A DNA stretch of 64,000 nucleotides from Chlorocebus sabaeus (GCF_047675955.1 NC_132928.1:46556889-46620888); one strand, 5' to 3'. Positions 1 through 14,010 are shown, numbered from the stretch's first letter. The notes: generated from the sequence alone by a model not told the origin. Numbers and translations are program-made.

Positions 1-236
1 GGCAGATTACGAGGTCAGGAGATCCGAGACCGTCCTGGCTAACACGGTGAAACCCCGACTCCACTAAAAATACAAAAATTAGTCACCCATGGTGTTGCAC
101 CCCTGTAGTCCCAGCTACCCGGGAAGCTGATGCAGGAGAATTGCTTAAACCTGGGAGGCAGAGGTTGCAGTGAACCAAGATGGTGCCACTGCACTCCAGC
201 CTGGGCGACAGAGCAAGACTCCATCTCAAAAAAAGA
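1..236 (+). mobile_element. Alu (5' end cut by window edge)
   Basis: Alu sequence in forward orientation, from GAGGTCAGGAGATC through GCACTCCAGCCTGGGCGACA to an A-rich tail. Confidence 0.9.
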
Positions 237-1084
237 AAATTGAGAAACACGCCAACGAATTATCTCAGAAAAAGAACATTAAACTAGCAACTGAAATCTG
301 GCCCTGGTCAAGGCAGTCACTCTTCTGTGCCTCAATTTTCCTATCTATAAAAGGATGAAACATGCTGGAGCCCAGCTCTGCTATGACCAATAGTGAGAAT
401 TTGGGCAGTTAATTTACCTCACTGGGTGTCATTTTTCTCATTTATAAAAATGAGAGGTTCTTGTAGAGAACCCCTGAGGCCCACTCTCATTTTAGTTCTA
501 CAATACTGTAATAAGAGAAAAACATGGTGAAACATAAAATATTTTGTAAGAAATACCCCACATCAGTGCAGCTGAGCATTTGGATGATTTGTCCAAGTTT
601 TAAGTTAGTTGTGGGAAATGATTTGGCTGCAATTTGATTCTTTTCTATTGAGGAGATACATATCCCCACAATAAATAAAAAGACACAGTTAGAATTCTAT
701 AAATATAAGCCCTGAAGAAGTGCAGGATCCGTATACCTTTGGCCAATTGATCTCCACCCTTCACCTGATACAAGAGAAGGGAAAGACTCAGGTTCTTCCC
801 TAGATCAGTGTTGGAGGAAGAACCATTCTTTTCTATTTCCACAGTTGTGACGATAAAGAAGCACATGCTTGTTGGGGAATTACATACGCAGACATACAGT
901 CACCTACAGACAGAAAAGACTTAGCCTTTGGCTTTGGACATGATTCAAACGTTACATCACCTATCTAGGGATTATATTAGAACACAGCCTAGTAATGATT
1001 CAGTCACCTATTAGGTTTAATTTCTGACTAAATGAGAGTATTCCAGAATCTATGGAGCTCCTATTTCTACACTGATCCCTCTCT

Positions 1085-1396
1085 CTCTTTTTTAATTTTT
1101 ATTTATTTTTTTTGATATGGAATCTCATTCTGTCACCCAGGATGGAGTGCAGTGGCATGATCTCGGGTCACTGCAATCTCTGCCTCCCAGGTTCAAGCAG
1201 TCCCCCTGCCTCAGTCTCCCAAGTAGCTGGGATTATAGGCACATGCCACCACACCCAGCTAATTTTTTTATTTTTTAATAGAGACAGGGTTTCACCACGC
1301 TGGCCAAGCTGGTCTTGAACTCCTGACCTCAAGTGATCCGCCCGCCTCGGGCCTCCCAAAATGCTGGGATTAAAGGCATGAGCCACTGCACCCAGT
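1085..1396 (-). mobile_element. Alu, full length
   Basis: Antisense Alu with a T-rich start and GGGATTA..GAGCCACTGCACCCAG end. Flanked by a 12-bp target duplication, TCTACACTGATC, at 1066-1077 and 1399-1410. Confidence 0.93.
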
Positions 1397-2694
1397 CCTC
1401 TACACTGATCTCTAATAGATGATTAAAGTCTTGCCCTTAGAAATTTCTCCAGGACAGAAAAAAAAAAAAAAAAAGTCAGTAAGTTTGAACCACTAAGAAC
1501 TTAAATGGGAAAGATATTCCCAGGATTCTCTCAACACCTTAACTTTATGCCCTGACTTTTCCATAAACATTAATCACAAATCAACAATCTTTCTCAGCTT
1601 CTTGGGCCAATGAGGCTGAACTAGTGGCTGGCTCCAGTTTAGAACACCCAGAATTTAAGCCCACATGGGAATTTCCAGCCCACCTCCAACCCAATTCTGT
1701 ATCTCTGTTCATGTTTGAATAAAAGGTAGAGGTTTTAATTTTTCCAAAATTATCCCTCAGGAAAAAAAAAAGATCATATTTAAGTCCTTTCAAAATCTTG
1801 CATATTATAGGGTACTTTCTCAATTACTTTATTATAAAAATATTGTTTGGGGAAGATACATTAAGTTAAAATGACCTCAATCAATGTATTGGAGAGTTAT
1901 CAGTAAGAAAGGGGCCCAGCTATCTAAATAATTCTCATAATGGTGCATTTCTTCATAATTGTGAATGTTGAAAGTTGTTGCATATAAGCCTTTCAGAGTG
2001 ATCATGCTGTGAAGATCACAATACACATTGAGGGATAATTTTTCTATCTTTTAAATGTTTTGAAATGATGTACTTTCCAGTGACCACATCAAAAACAGAT
2101 TCAAACCGTATTATATCTCAAGTCATCTGGGGAGATGAATATAAATGAATATAATTTGAGTATAATTACTTCATAAAATGTGAGTGAACAAATCAATCCT
2201 CCTAAGTATATTATTTCATCAATTATGTGACTTTCACTATATCTGTGTAATTAATTTACTAAATTAAACATAAAGAGACATTTGACTACTACATGTATAT
2301 TGCTAAATGTTTTCATAATCAAGTTGTCTAAATCCTTTCTTTGGATGTGGGGGAAGTTCTTCCCATTGGGAAATGAGAGATGATCTTTGTGGGGTCATCT
2401 TATATTTGAGCACATTTTAGAAAGCATCAGATTTGCTGAATCTGTATGTGATGAGGTCTGATGGATGAAAAAGGCAAAGAGAAGTAATGATACGAGATCC
2501 AATCTTGAAACTGCAACCTGCTTTGGGTTCCTTGTTTCGTTGGGTAAAACTTGAAGCTCATTTCTGCTTGAGCAGGAAGGCTCCTCAGCACCTTTCTTGG
2601 GCTGATGAAAGGACAGTAAAAAGGAGGCCCTTCAAAAATGTTACCACTTAAAATACAGAAGGCAATATACCAAATTCAGTACTGGCAGGGCAGT

Positions 2695-2945
2695 TAGTTG
2701 TAATAACAATAGTAATCTATTAACATGTATTAAGTGCTTACCAGACAATGTGCAAAGTGCTTTTTGTGTAATGATCATATCAATTTATCATCCTTATTCT
2801 AGAGATATAGAAGCTAAGTAACAGGTGAGGTAGCTTTCCCAAGTCCCAAAGTATAAATGTGCCACAATGGTACATGATAGGGCTGGGATTTGAACCCAGG
2901 CAGTCTTACTCCAGAGCCTGCACTTTTATGTATGATGCTATATCA
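2695..2945 (+). mobile_element. MIR
   Basis: Old tRNA-derived SINE, recognisable by TTAAGTGCTTACCAGACA and the end GGGATTTGAACCCAGGCAGT. Typical high divergence. Confidence 0.8.
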
Positions 2946-3139
2946 CTTCAATGATTTAAATAACAGAATCTGTAAGGGAGCATAAACATTTCAAAGGTTC
3001 CTTCCTACTATCCACTGCATCTTTTTTCTAGCGTCAGGGCATGGGAGGAACCAAGTTAGTGATCTGTAATAATCGTGGATTCTGAATTCGCCATTCTAGA
3101 AGAACAATTGCTTCAAAACTCACCTGATGGCTAAATCCA

Positions 3140-4440
3140 GATGTGTTAGTCCTCATTCCTTGTATATACACATTTGGATATCTGAATACCAGTTATTACT
3201 GCCATGTTGCTGACAGTCTTCCTTTGACTAACAAAACCCTCTTCTTCCTTGATTCTCCTCTATCCTCAGTGCTCATTCCTCCTGATTCTGCTCCATTGTT
3301 CCTCTATCTCTTGTTTAAGTGCTGAGGTTTCTTTTACCTCCATATCCTAGGCAATCTCGTCTGTGGTCAAGGCTTTGCTTTCTACCTGTGGGCCCCCAAA
3401 TTTATATCTCAAATTTCTTTTCTAAACTTCAAAATCATAGTTCCAGCTGTTCACTGGAACTGCTGGATATCTCTATATGCATCTCAAATTCAACAGGTCC
3501 CCACAAGAACTTACTCTCTCCTCTCCACTCACTGTCCAACTTTGTTCCCAAATCTGATCCTTCTTTTATTATTATTATTATTATTTTTGAGATAGGGTCT
3601 CACTCTGTCACCCAGGCTGGAGTGCAATGGTGCAATCTCAACTCACTGTAGCCTCACCGTCACAGGCTCAAGTGATCCTCCTGCCTCAGCCTCCTAGAGG
3701 TGGGGTTTCTCCATGTTGCCCAGGCTGGTCTCGAACTCCTGGGCTCAAGTGATCCACCCACCTCAGCCTCCCAAAGTGCTGGGATTATAGGCATGAGTCA
3801 CTGTGCCCGGGCTGACCCTTCTTTTATAGTCCTCATCCTTTAATGGCATCACTGTCTAACCACGTACAAATCTAAAGCCTCGGATCCATCTTGGACTCTT
3901 CCTTATTTCTCACAACTTTCCTGTACTTATATCCCTAACACGCAGACTTATTGGATCACCAGATTCTTCAGATTTCACCTTCTAAATGTCCCTGTAATCT
4001 GTGTCCTCTTTGCTTTCATTACCACGATGAAAGCCTTCATCATCTCTCATTTGAATTACTGTAATAATCATTTATCTGGCTTCCCCAGCTCCACTTCATT
4101 CTCTTAGCCCTTGAGTGAGTGACCTTTCTAAAACATGAATCCAGTCACACTCATTCCTGCTTACGAATCATTCACACAGCTCTTCTTTGCCTATAGGGTG
4201 CCATTCTACTGCACAGCCTGGCACATAAAGCCCTTCACAAGTATATTGGTGGCTATGTTTCTAGTCTCTTTCTTATCTCTTTCTCAATCCTTCTCTAGTC
4301 ATACCTCTTGCTGTGAACTAAGATCCAGACCACTGGGGCCACATGACACTTTATGTCACACCAGGCAATCCTATCCTGAAGGGGAGACTTGGTCTTCCTG
4401 ATCTCTGGACAAATGAGTTCACTATACTGTACTGTTGGCT
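3140..4440 (+). mobile_element. L2-like LINE fragment (split by an Alu)
   Basis: Diverged pyrimidine-rich sequence with L2 ORF2 and 3'-end hallmarks, for example the CCAGTCACACTCATTCCTGC region near 4140 and the GGCACATAAAGCCCTTCACA region near 4220. The Alu at 3569 inserted into it. Confidence 0.5.
3569..3811 (-). mobile_element. Alu with internal deletion
   Basis: Antisense Alu missing about 50 bp between the two arms (CCTCCTAGAGGTGGGGTTTC joins distant parts). Flanking repeats CTGATCCTTCTTTTA and CTGACCCTTCTTTTA mark the target site. Confidence 0.9.
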
Positions 4441-4650
4441 TTGGATTTTTTAAAGAAATGTGGTTCCAGGCATTTTAAGGCACTTCACAGTAATTGTTCA
4501 TCCTTTCAAAAACTCTGCAAGTTTGAAGTACCATTGCCTCCATTTAACAACGAAGAAGCAGACACCAAGTGTTACTAATAAGGAACTAGTAAGTGAATGA
4601 ACCAAAACGTAAAGCCGGGTCAGGCTGACTCTAAAGCCTGTGCTTTAGCT
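4440..4650 (+). mobile_element. MIR, diverged
   Basis: Weak MIR pattern: CACTTCACAGTAATTGTTCA, then TTTAACAACGAAGAAGCAGA, ending in a GACTCTAAAGCCTGTGCT motif. Confidence 0.5.
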
Positions 4651-5234
4651 GAGCCCAGCCCTGAAAGTCTTGCCGATTTCATCTATTGTCATAATTTCTA
4701 CTGCAAGGAAACAACCAGGAAGCAACCTCACTGCCTTAGGTTCTCATATGTGCAGCCCACAGGACACTCAGACACGGTCACTTTGGGACATGGCAGGTAC
4801 CATATTTTCAGTCCAACTTCTAGCACATCCCAGCATCCCATGAATGAAAAAGCATGTGTGTTCTACCCTGACAACAAACTTCACATTCCCATTGAATCCC
4901 AAAATGAAGGCCTCTGAGGAGGGAGAATAAAACCTCAATCTGCCTCCGAGGAAGGGGAAAGTGGAAATGAGCCTCAGTGGTATTTCTGACTTCTTGGGGT
5001 GGATGGATGCCGAGAAGCTGGTATGTCTTTAAGAACTGAGAGTCCTAGCTCTGTCCTCTTAAGCCTGATTTTATTAAACGATTGATAACATCCTACATAT
5101 TTATTTTTGTTCCCTAATGCTAATACACACATATGCACTCAACTATAGCCAACAAGAAAATTGCTTAAATAATTACTTCTCATGTATAAAAGATGTATCT
5201 TATTCCTTTATTACTTTTATAATGTGGCTCAAAA

Positions 5235-5390
5235 AGCTCCAGTCTAAGAGCCCCTGGATCAAGTACCAGTTTCATCTCTGCCAATGATTGCCTGTGTGGC
5301 CTTGAGAAACACATTTTCATTTTCTCATTTTTCAAATCAGGAGATTCCAAGTAGTTGATCCATAAGCAGTCCCTTTAAATTCTAATATTC
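5235..5390 (+). mobile_element. MIR, 5' part
   Basis: MIR-like segment: AGTTTCATCTCTGCCAATGA, GTGTGGCCTTGAGAAA, TTTTCATTTTCTCATTTTTC. Confidence 0.55.
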
Positions 5391-5484
5391 AGACACTATT
5401 CTTACTTTGGGGATGTCTTCCATTAGGCTGAGACTTCTTATCCCAGCCCTAAGAGAACCTACCTTCATGACCATTTTCAGAACC

Positions 5485-5640
5485 TTTTATTTATCACATT
5501 TTAAAACTACATATATTGAAGGTATACAACATGATGTTTCGATATACACAGTAAAATAGTATTCTAGTCAGGCAAATTAATATATTCATTATTTCACATA
5601 GTTACCTCCACTCTTTTTTTTTTTTTTTGGTGGCAATCAT
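5485..5640 (-). mobile_element. L1 3'-end fragment
   Basis: Antisense L1 3' untranslated sequence: GTATACAACATGATGTTTCG, AATTAATATATTCATTATTT and CACATAGTTACC, then a T tract. Confidence 0.6.
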
Positions 5641-6541
5641 ACGTGGTTTTGAAAGCGGTAGTCAGAGATGATAGGTTGGAAGTTAATTCCAAGACTATCT
5701 TAGACGAAAAGGACTGTAGCATTGCATTCAAGCACATGCTCAAACATTATTCGTGCCACTCAGATCCAATTCAGGCCAGCATCACCCAGAGTGCACAATA
5801 ATATTGGGAATGATTTATACAATTCCATGTGCATGTGAGCATCATCTCATATCCATGCATGCACATGTGTGGAAATGGCTTCTGGCCTTGGACGTATTGA
5901 AATAATGATTGAAATGCCATCAGGGGAAGGAGGTAATATAAACATAAAGCATCAGGGCAATTATACAGGCATATATGGATAGAACTAGGTGACAAGGAAA
6001 ACACCCATAAAATGTTGCCATAGCTGACACATGCTTACATTTAACAGTTGCTAGGTTCTCACAAAGTTTTCTTTACATGAACTTAACGTCTAATACATGA
6101 CAGCCAACTAGGTGCCCTAGATAAGATCAAATGATATATGACACAGGTGCCCAATAAGTGACTGTTGAATGAATATTACATGAAAATACTATGAAAAGTA
6201 ACGTGACGCAAAAGTTAAGGGTATTGCTAATACTCTTAAGGCTCATTTTTCTATCTGAAAGTTGAAACATGAATTACAGGATTATTGAAGAGGTTCCTTT
6301 GCAATCTTTGTGGTGTTCATAGTCACGGGAAACATTCCCACCAAAACCTCTTAATAAAAGCATACAGTGGGGAAAGAACATATATAACAACATATTACTG
6401 ATCAAATAGGGGGCCCTTGGTCGAAAAAAGAAATCAAGAAGGAACATTTTTAAAGTAAGGAAGGCCCTCTTTTGGCACAGCTTATTGGCTTCCTATTTTT
6501 AAAAAGCAGACAACTTTACATATTAGTCTCATTTAAAATCA

Positions 6542-7252
<711 letters not shown>

Positions 7253-7507
7253 TCAGAAATACGGCAGCAGCCCGAAGCAGCTCCGGCTTAAAGGACATCA
7301 AGAAAGACAAGTCAGTCGGAGAGTCAGAACAGGGTCCTCTCCACCCTCCAGCTTAGGGTCAACCTCTCTCTGAAATACAGCAGCCTCCTTTCTCCAGGCT
7401 GAACCAAGGGTTCCTCTCCTGGTCCACACAACTTCCTGCTCACCAGGGTTAGCAACTCATAAAGTAACCTGTTGACTGGCCAACTCCCTATAAAAACTGA
7501 GTATCGT

Positions 7508-7796
7508 TTTCTTTTTGTTTTTGTTTGTTTGTTTGTTTTTGTTTTGTTTTCAGTGGCACCATCATAGCGCACTGCAGCCTCCAACCCCTGGGCTCAAGCA
7601 ATCCTCCTGCCTCAGCCTCTTGAGTAGCTAGGGCTACAGGCAAATGCCACCACATCCAGCTAATTTTTGAATTTTTTGTAGAGACGAGGTCTTGCTGTGT
7701 TAGGCAGACTTGACCTTTAATTCCTGGCCTCAAGTAATCGTCCTGCCTTGGCCTCCCAAAGTGCTGGGATTACAGGCATAAACACCATCCCTGGCC
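7508..7796 (-). mobile_element. Old Alu (AluJ-like)
   Basis: Antisense Alu, diverged, with part of the arm next to the T-rich tail missing. It interrupts an L2-type 3' end whose tail (GGTGCTTAATAAATATTGGG) follows at 7830. Confidence 0.85.
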
Positions 7797-7859
7797 CACT
7801 TTATACTCCTAACTAGTACAGTATCTAGCTTGCAGTTGGTGCTTAATAAATATTGGGTT

Positions 7860-8884
7860 GAAATGAATAAGAAAGAGGATCTAGATACCAAACTCTTTTA
7901 TCTTACAGTGTATTTCTCAGCTATTCTCCTTGGGCACTAGAGAAAATAGTTGTTGAGACCAACTTTGAATGGTATCCACTGTGCTAGGTGAGGTGAGTCA
8001 TATCTAGACAACTGCAAATCTTGGTATAAACTATATTGTCCCTTCTCCTAAGGAGGCTAGTGACAATAATTCAGAGAGGTGGCTGTCAAGAAGGCTTTGG
8101 TTCCTGCTAGAGATTTAAAAATTGCTAGAGCTTTATAAATACACAATCTGTCCAAAATAACCAACCCTTCTTCCCAACATCGAGGCCTACAAAGGCCCCC
8201 AATAAATAGCTGTTTGCTGACTAAATGTATGAATATTCTCTAGATCGTTCTGTGGATGACAACATAAGATAACAAACAAATCATCCAGGGCAGACATAAG
8301 TGTCAAAGGTTCTAAGAACTTCAGTTCATGCATGTCATGGAGACCAGTGTGGGCTGCCTGGGATAGCTAAGGATGGCTTTGTACAGAATGTGGAGCATGA
8401 ACTGGGTGTTAGGAATAACTGGGGTCTGAATACAGAACCCAAGAATGGTAGGGGTAAGACAGGTTGCTGCAAAATGGCTGACACCTAATCTAAAATCTCC
8501 AGCAACAAAACCTGAGGAATAGAAAAGAAACTCCAACTTTCTCATCCAAGGCTTGATTCTCTTCTACTCTACCCAGGATTCAAACAAATTACACAAATAT
8601 TCTTCTCTCTCAAAACTCAGAGTCTCCAGCTACAGCTAAGGTTTCAGTTCACAGAGACCAGGTCTTTAGAATTTTCCCTCCTAGTCGCTGGTGCCTTGTG
8701 AAGGCTGAGGTCCTCTCCCTGAGTCCCATCCATGTTGTGCAGTTCACCACAGTCCTGCAGGAACAAGGGACAGGGCCCTACAAAATAAAGTCTTGAAGGA
8801 AGATTTCATTTTAGTACAGGTTGCTATAGTTTATTATATCTTAAAAGTTGGAACAGATGTGTTCATCTAGCATCCATTTGGCAC
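7860..8884. other. LAMC2 upstream DNA, nothing identified
   Basis: Unique AT-balanced sequence. A short AATAAATAGCTG tail at 8200 hints at another L2 or MIR remnant. No gene, RNA or promoter signal can be supported. Confidence 0.6.
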
Positions 8885-9130
8885 AGTGATAATAGCAATA
8901 CAAACACGTAAGTAATGCTTACTGTTTGTCAGTCGCTGTTGTAAATCCTTATCACATTAACATTTTAATCTTTAAGACAACTTTATGAATTAGGTGTACT
9001 ATTAATTTCCCCATTTTACAGACAAGAAAACACAGGCATGCGAAAGTCAGGTAACATGCTCAAAGTCACACTGCTAGTAAGTTGCAAAGCCAAGGTTTAA
9101 AATCAGGCAATATGACTCCACAATCCATTA
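8885..9130 (+). mobile_element. MIR, near full length
   Basis: MIR core clearly visible: AATGCTTACTGTTTGTCAGT, CCCCATTTTACAGACAAGAA, CAAAGTCACACTGCTAGTAA. Confidence 0.85.
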
Positions 9131-9664
9131 GCTCTTTGTTAGATCAGCTTAAAAAGTACCATAAAAAAAGACAAATTCACATCACTGAATGAAGTCAACA
9201 TGCAATCAAAGGTTATTTATCAATGACCATTATAACCTGGCCAGATTGTAGACTATTGGCCTACATCGATAAATTCAAGTCACAAAGGACTCTGAACAAA
9301 TGTTTCCAATTTTTCCCAAGATGTTAGTTCTGGAAGGACTCCCAGAGGTCATCTGGACCAGGGGTAGCAAATGGACAGCAGGACCCTGGGCACCAGACCC
9401 ACCAGGAGCCTCTTTTATGTGAACAGTGCAGGATTTTAAACATATTTTTAAAATGTAAACGCTTTAAGGCAGGCACTCCCTAACTTTTCTCAGTTCCCAC
9501 CTCTTCACATTGCCTTCTTCTGGGCTTCTCCACACATCCAAACAACTGTCTGGCTCAGGCTTGACACCCCTGCTCTGGCCTCATCCCTTACCTTGCTCAG
9601 CGACAATATCAACCCCTTTTACCAATCTGAGAATTCTTCTCTGGTGCATTACTGGGGTTAAGGG

Positions 9665-9905
9665 TGTTCTAGTGGCCAAAAGTCGATGCTTGGGCAGGTT
9701 CCTAGGGCCAAATCCTAGCTTCTATTCATCAAGGCAGTTACTTTGCTTTCTATGATCCTTAGTTTCTTAATCTATAAAATGGAGATAATAATAAAACACT
9801 TACCTAGGAGGGTTATTAGAGTTAATGAATTATCTAGGGCTCAGAACAGCACCAGGCACATAATATGTACTATACAGATATAGCCATAATAAGAATAATA
9901 ATTAT
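9665..9905 (+). mobile_element. MIR
   Basis: MIR with CCTTAGTTTCTTAATCTATA, AAATGGAGATAATAATAA and CACCAGGCACATAATATGTA. Confidence 0.8.
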
Positions 9906-10179
9906 TGTTTTAAAATTAATATTATCACTAAGCACTAATCATTTTTCTGTTGTTATAATTACTAACAAATACCATATGAGAAAGATGAAGTTTTTGCTTC
10001 AACCCGTCTACTACTAATTAATTATTGAATCATTATTTGAAAATTTTGTGGAACTCTTGGCCTAATCCAGGTTCATGCCCAGATTACCAATATTTACTTG
10101 GATGCTATTAATGAATTCATATTTTTGCTGCATATCTGGAAATTTCCTTCACATACAGATTTTCTTACCGAATGTTTCC

Positions 10180-10476
10180 TTTTTTTTTTTTTTGAGACCG
10201 AGTATCACTCTGTCACCCAGGCTGAAGTGCAGTGGCACAGTCTCAGCTCACTGCAACCTCCACCTCCCAGGTTCAAGGGATTCTCCTGCCTAAGACTTCT
10301 GAGCAGCTGGGATTGCTGGCAGGTGCCACCACATGTGGCTCATTTTTGTGTTTTTTAATAGAGACGGGGTTTCACCATGTTGGCCAGGCTGGTCTTGGAC
10401 CCCTGACCTCAAGTGATCTACCCGCCTCAGCCTCCCAAAGTTCTGGGATTACAGGCCTGAGTCACAGTGCCTAGCC
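10180..10476 (-). mobile_element. Alu, full length
   Basis: Antisense Alu from the T13 tract and GAGACCGAG to GAGTCACAGTGCCTAGCC. A 45-bp forward Alu tail remnant (ACAGAGCAAGACTCTGTCTC plus A tract, 10492-10530) follows it. Confidence 0.9.
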
Positions 10477-11002
10477 TGTTTCAAAATTTGTGAAACAGAG
10501 CAAGACTCTGTCTCGGGAAAAAAAAAAAAATGTGAATTTAAAACTTCACTTTCAGACAGGTTGGGATCTTACATTTCAAGGAAAAGGTAAAGGTAAAGAT
10601 TTAAATGTATTCTTAGGATTACCTTTAATTAACACATGGCTTTTCAAAAAAGCAATAACAAAAATCTATTTGCTTTTCCATATGACCCAAATAAATATAT
10701 ATTTTTTCAAATCCAGACAAAAGTCAACTTAATACTACTCAGTAATAAAAAGGAATAAACTACTGATACATACACAGCATGGGTGAATCTCAAAGCATTG
10801 TGCTAAAACAAGCCAGGCACAAAAGCCCAGATCTGATGTGATTCCATTTAAATGGAATTCTAGAAAAGGTAAAGTTACGAAGCAAGAAAGCAGATCAGTG
10901 GTTGTCAAGGACAGGGACTGACTGCAATGGGCCATGAGGATACTTCTGGAGGATGGAAGAAATATGCTAAAATATTATTGTGGTCAAAAGTAATCAATTG
11001 CT

Positions 11003-11299
11003 GGCCTGGCTCAGTGGCTCACACCTGTAATCCAGCACTTTGGGAGGCTGAGGCGAGCGGACCACCTGAGGTTAGGGGTTTGAGACCAGCCTGGCCAACA
11101 TGGTAAAACCCCGTCTCTACTAAAAATACAAAAATTAGCTGGGCCTGGTGGTGCACACCTGTAATCCCTGCTGCTTGGGAGGCTGAGGCAGGAGAATCAT
11201 TTGAATCCAGGAGGCGGAGGTTGCAGTGAGCCGAGATCATGCCACTGCATTTTAGCCGGGGCGACAGAGAGAAACTCTGTCTCAAAAAAAACCCAAAAA
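11003..11299 (+). mobile_element. Alu, full length
   Basis: Forward Alu beginning GGCCTGGCTCAGTGGCTCAC, with an A-rich tail that runs directly into a second Alu. Confidence 0.92.
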
Positions 11300-11592
11300 G
11301 GTCAGGCGCGAATCCCAACACTTTGGGAGGCCGAGGCACGTGGATCACAAGGTCAGGATATCAAGACCAACCTGGCTAACGCAGTGAAACCCCGTCTCTA
11401 CTAAAAAAAATACAAAAAAATTAGCTGGCCATGGTGGCGAGCGCCTGTAGTCCCAGCTACTCGGCAGGCTAAGGCATGAGAATGCCAAGAACCCGGGGGA
11501 CGGAGCTTGCAGTGAGCTGAGATCGTGCCACTGCACTCCAACTTGGGCGACAGAGTCAGACTCCGTCTCAAAAAAAAAAACAAAAAAACAAA
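11300..11592 (+). mobile_element. Alu inserted in the tail of the previous Alu
   Basis: Forward Alu with a short deletion near its 5' end (GGTCAGGCGCG joins AATCCCAACACTTTGGG). It abuts the A tail at 11299 with no gap, so it probably inserted there. Confidence 0.9.
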
Positions 11593-11670
11593 CTCGATTG
11601 TGCACTTAAAATTGGATTGTATACAAAATATCTCAATAAACTGATATTAAAAAGAGAAAATCTCAAAAAA

Positions 11671-12930
11671 AAATTTCATAATTCAGATACTTTAATTCAA
11701 ATGTGCAAACTCAAAGCAACAACTGGAAACATACCAGTGTTTGCATAAGTTGTGTGACAAAACCAGGCCTGACATCTCTGCTGGTTTGGATCAGCACCAA
11801 GTTGCCAGCTCAGACCTTTGGGCAGAGACACCACCCAAGCACTGCAGGAGGACCCCTCTTCTGGAAACCTGTCTGTTTTGGCAATTTACAAAAAGTAAAA
11901 GATGCTTTTTGAAATGTTTGCATAGGGGCATGAATTTTAAACCCATCTCAGACTTTTGTTCTAGAAAGTGAGTGCTTGAATTTGCATCTGATCCTCCCCA
12001 AATTTGTCCATTTATAGTGTAACTCCTGATGTTGGTGAGGATAATGCTCTGTGTAGAGGTTCTCCAACCACAGAGCAGAAAAGGACTGGGGCATTCCCAC
12101 CGGGTGTGGCCAGGAAGGCTGAGGCCCTGGAAGTCCCCTTTGTTCATTGTTGCTTTTGCAGCTCAGTCATCGCCCAGGGGACTTTTGTTTCTACAGTGCT
12201 GTATAAATCATTTTACAGAATGGTCATCCCTCCACCCAACCCCCCAAGTAGAATTATAAGTAACATGTTGATTTTTCCCTTCAGTTCCATCATTACCTTA
12301 GTTTACTTTCAGAAGGAATGTCTGGCATGTCATCTGCTTTCAAACTCACTTATGATAAAAACTGAAGTACTGGCTGTTAACATGCCAGCAATGGACAAGG
12401 CCGTTGGTCTCAGTTCCCTGCTCTTTAAACAATCTCCCCAGATAGTTCTAATTATGTCAGCATTCACATTACAATTTTAAATGTAAAATATAGCAATCAG
12501 AAAAGAAACTTTTTTTAAACTCCCCTTTGTTCTTAATTGGTAAAGGAAAATGTCCATAAATGGAAATGGTTCAGTGTTTCCTGGATCGTCTGGGTAAATT
12601 CTCTGAGGCTGGCCGGACTCCAGAAAACAATGTTCTCTGAAGCAAAACCCTGGCTGAAGTGGCAAGCTTCCATTTTATGCAGAAACATATGTGGTGTGCC
12701 CACAGCTAGTTTTCAGGGAGCGGTAGAGGCCAGAGCAGAACTGAAGTAATGCCGTTTATTTATTAAAGGGACATGATCGTTTTTCTGTAGTTGGCTGGTG
12801 GTACATCTGGGCCAGAGATGTGGTGGGAAATCAACACACGAAGAAGAACTTCATTTGCTTCTTTTTTGGTGTAGCTATTATAGACCGAAATATTCAAATC
12901 AATTAATTGTTAAACAATACAAAAAAATGA
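11671..12930. other. Intergenic unique DNA
   Basis: No repeat longer than a remnant is recognisable. The longest open frame (12004-12480, plus) has no family signature and no splice or poly(A) context, so it is not called as a gene. Confidence 0.6.
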
Positions 12931-13229
12931 GGTCGGACGTGGTGGCTCACAATTGTAATCCCAGCACTTTGGGAGGCCGAGGCAGGTGGATCAGTTGAGA
13001 TCAGGAGTTCAAGACCAGCCTGGCCAACACGGTGAAACTCCGTCTCTACTAAAAATACAAAAAAAAAAAAAAAAAAAAAAAATACCCCGGCCTGGTGGCA
13101 TGCACCTGTAGCACCAGCTACCTGGGAGGCTGAGGCAGGAGAATCGCTTGAACCTGGAGGCAAAGGTTGCAGTGAGCCGAGATCACGCCACTACACTCCA
13201 ACCTGGGCAACAAAGCGAGACTTCGTCTC

Positions 13230-13256
<27 letters not shown>
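12931..13256 (+). mobile_element. Alu with expanded A tracts
   Basis: Forward Alu whose central A-rich linker (13059-13082) and 3' tail (13231-13256) both exceed 20 A. A further A18 run lies at about 13309-13326. Confidence 0.92.
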
Positions 13257-13260
<4 letters not shown>

Positions 13261-13844
13261 GAAGGAGCACAGAGAAGAGGGGCATAAGCTGAGGAAAGCA
13301 AAATAGACAAAAAAAAAAAAAAAAAATCGAAACAAAACAGGACAAAAGATTCTCTGAAAGAGGGGCAATTGGTAGATTTCAAGGCTGTGTCAGTTGTTGT
13401 GTTCCCTTAAAATGAAATTTGGCCATCGATGCCTCTGTGAAATATTGATTAGTAGATGAAACATTGCCCAAGATTCCTCAGCCATGCTTATGCTTGGACC
13501 ATAGATATTCGGATTTGAATGAGAGAGGCAAAGGAGACCACTGCAGTGAAAATTCTTGTCTCCATTGCAGTGGTGGGGGCCAGGGCTGTATCACATGCAG
13601 ACTTGACAAGATAAACTAGAAATGAGAGGTGGTTACCCTTAGATCAGAGATCCTACTTTTGCCTTTGTAAGGAAGAAATGAGTTCAGGAAATAATGTTTC
13701 TCAGTGTCTTTCTAAATTTAAATCTGAATTTTTTTCCACCTTTAATAATTTAAATTACAAAGTCTGAAAAACTCTATAGCATTTAGAGATCTGTCCTCTG
13801 CCTTTAAATGGCAAACTTTGGGTGTATTTTCAATGTCTGATAAT

Positions 13845-14010
13845 AATCTTGACAATTATAATACTAACAGCCAAACTGTAGTGAATATTCTGCATACGCC
13901 CAGCTCAGTGATGAGAGCCTTTATACGGATTATGGAGTTCACTGTTCACCACCATCCCATGAAGCAAGTGTTATTATTATCCTCATTTTCAGGTTACCCA
14001 GGCTCCTATG
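13845..14010 (+). mobile_element. MIR, diverged
   Basis: MIR-like: CCATGAAGCAAGTGTTATTA then TTATCCTCATTTTCAGGTTA. Confidence 0.5.

Larger units (their letters stand above)
10690..11670 (+). mobile_element. L1M 3' end split by two Alus
   Basis: Old L1 3' end: TACTACTCAGTAATAAAAAG near 10730 to about 11002, resuming at 11593 with GTGCACTTAAAATTGGATTG and ending TCAATAAACTGATATTAAAAA. The two parts fit one element broken by the Alu pair at 11003-11592. Confidence 0.75.

Noticed and set aside
4135..4917. Plus-strand frames of 88-106 codons as genes
   Set aside because: The first lies in an L2-like stretch, the second in MIR and unique DNA. Neither has a recognisable domain.
12004..12480. 158-codon plus-strand frame
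   Set aside because: Composition is unremarkable, no family is recognised, and overlapping frames exist on the other strand. Probably chance.
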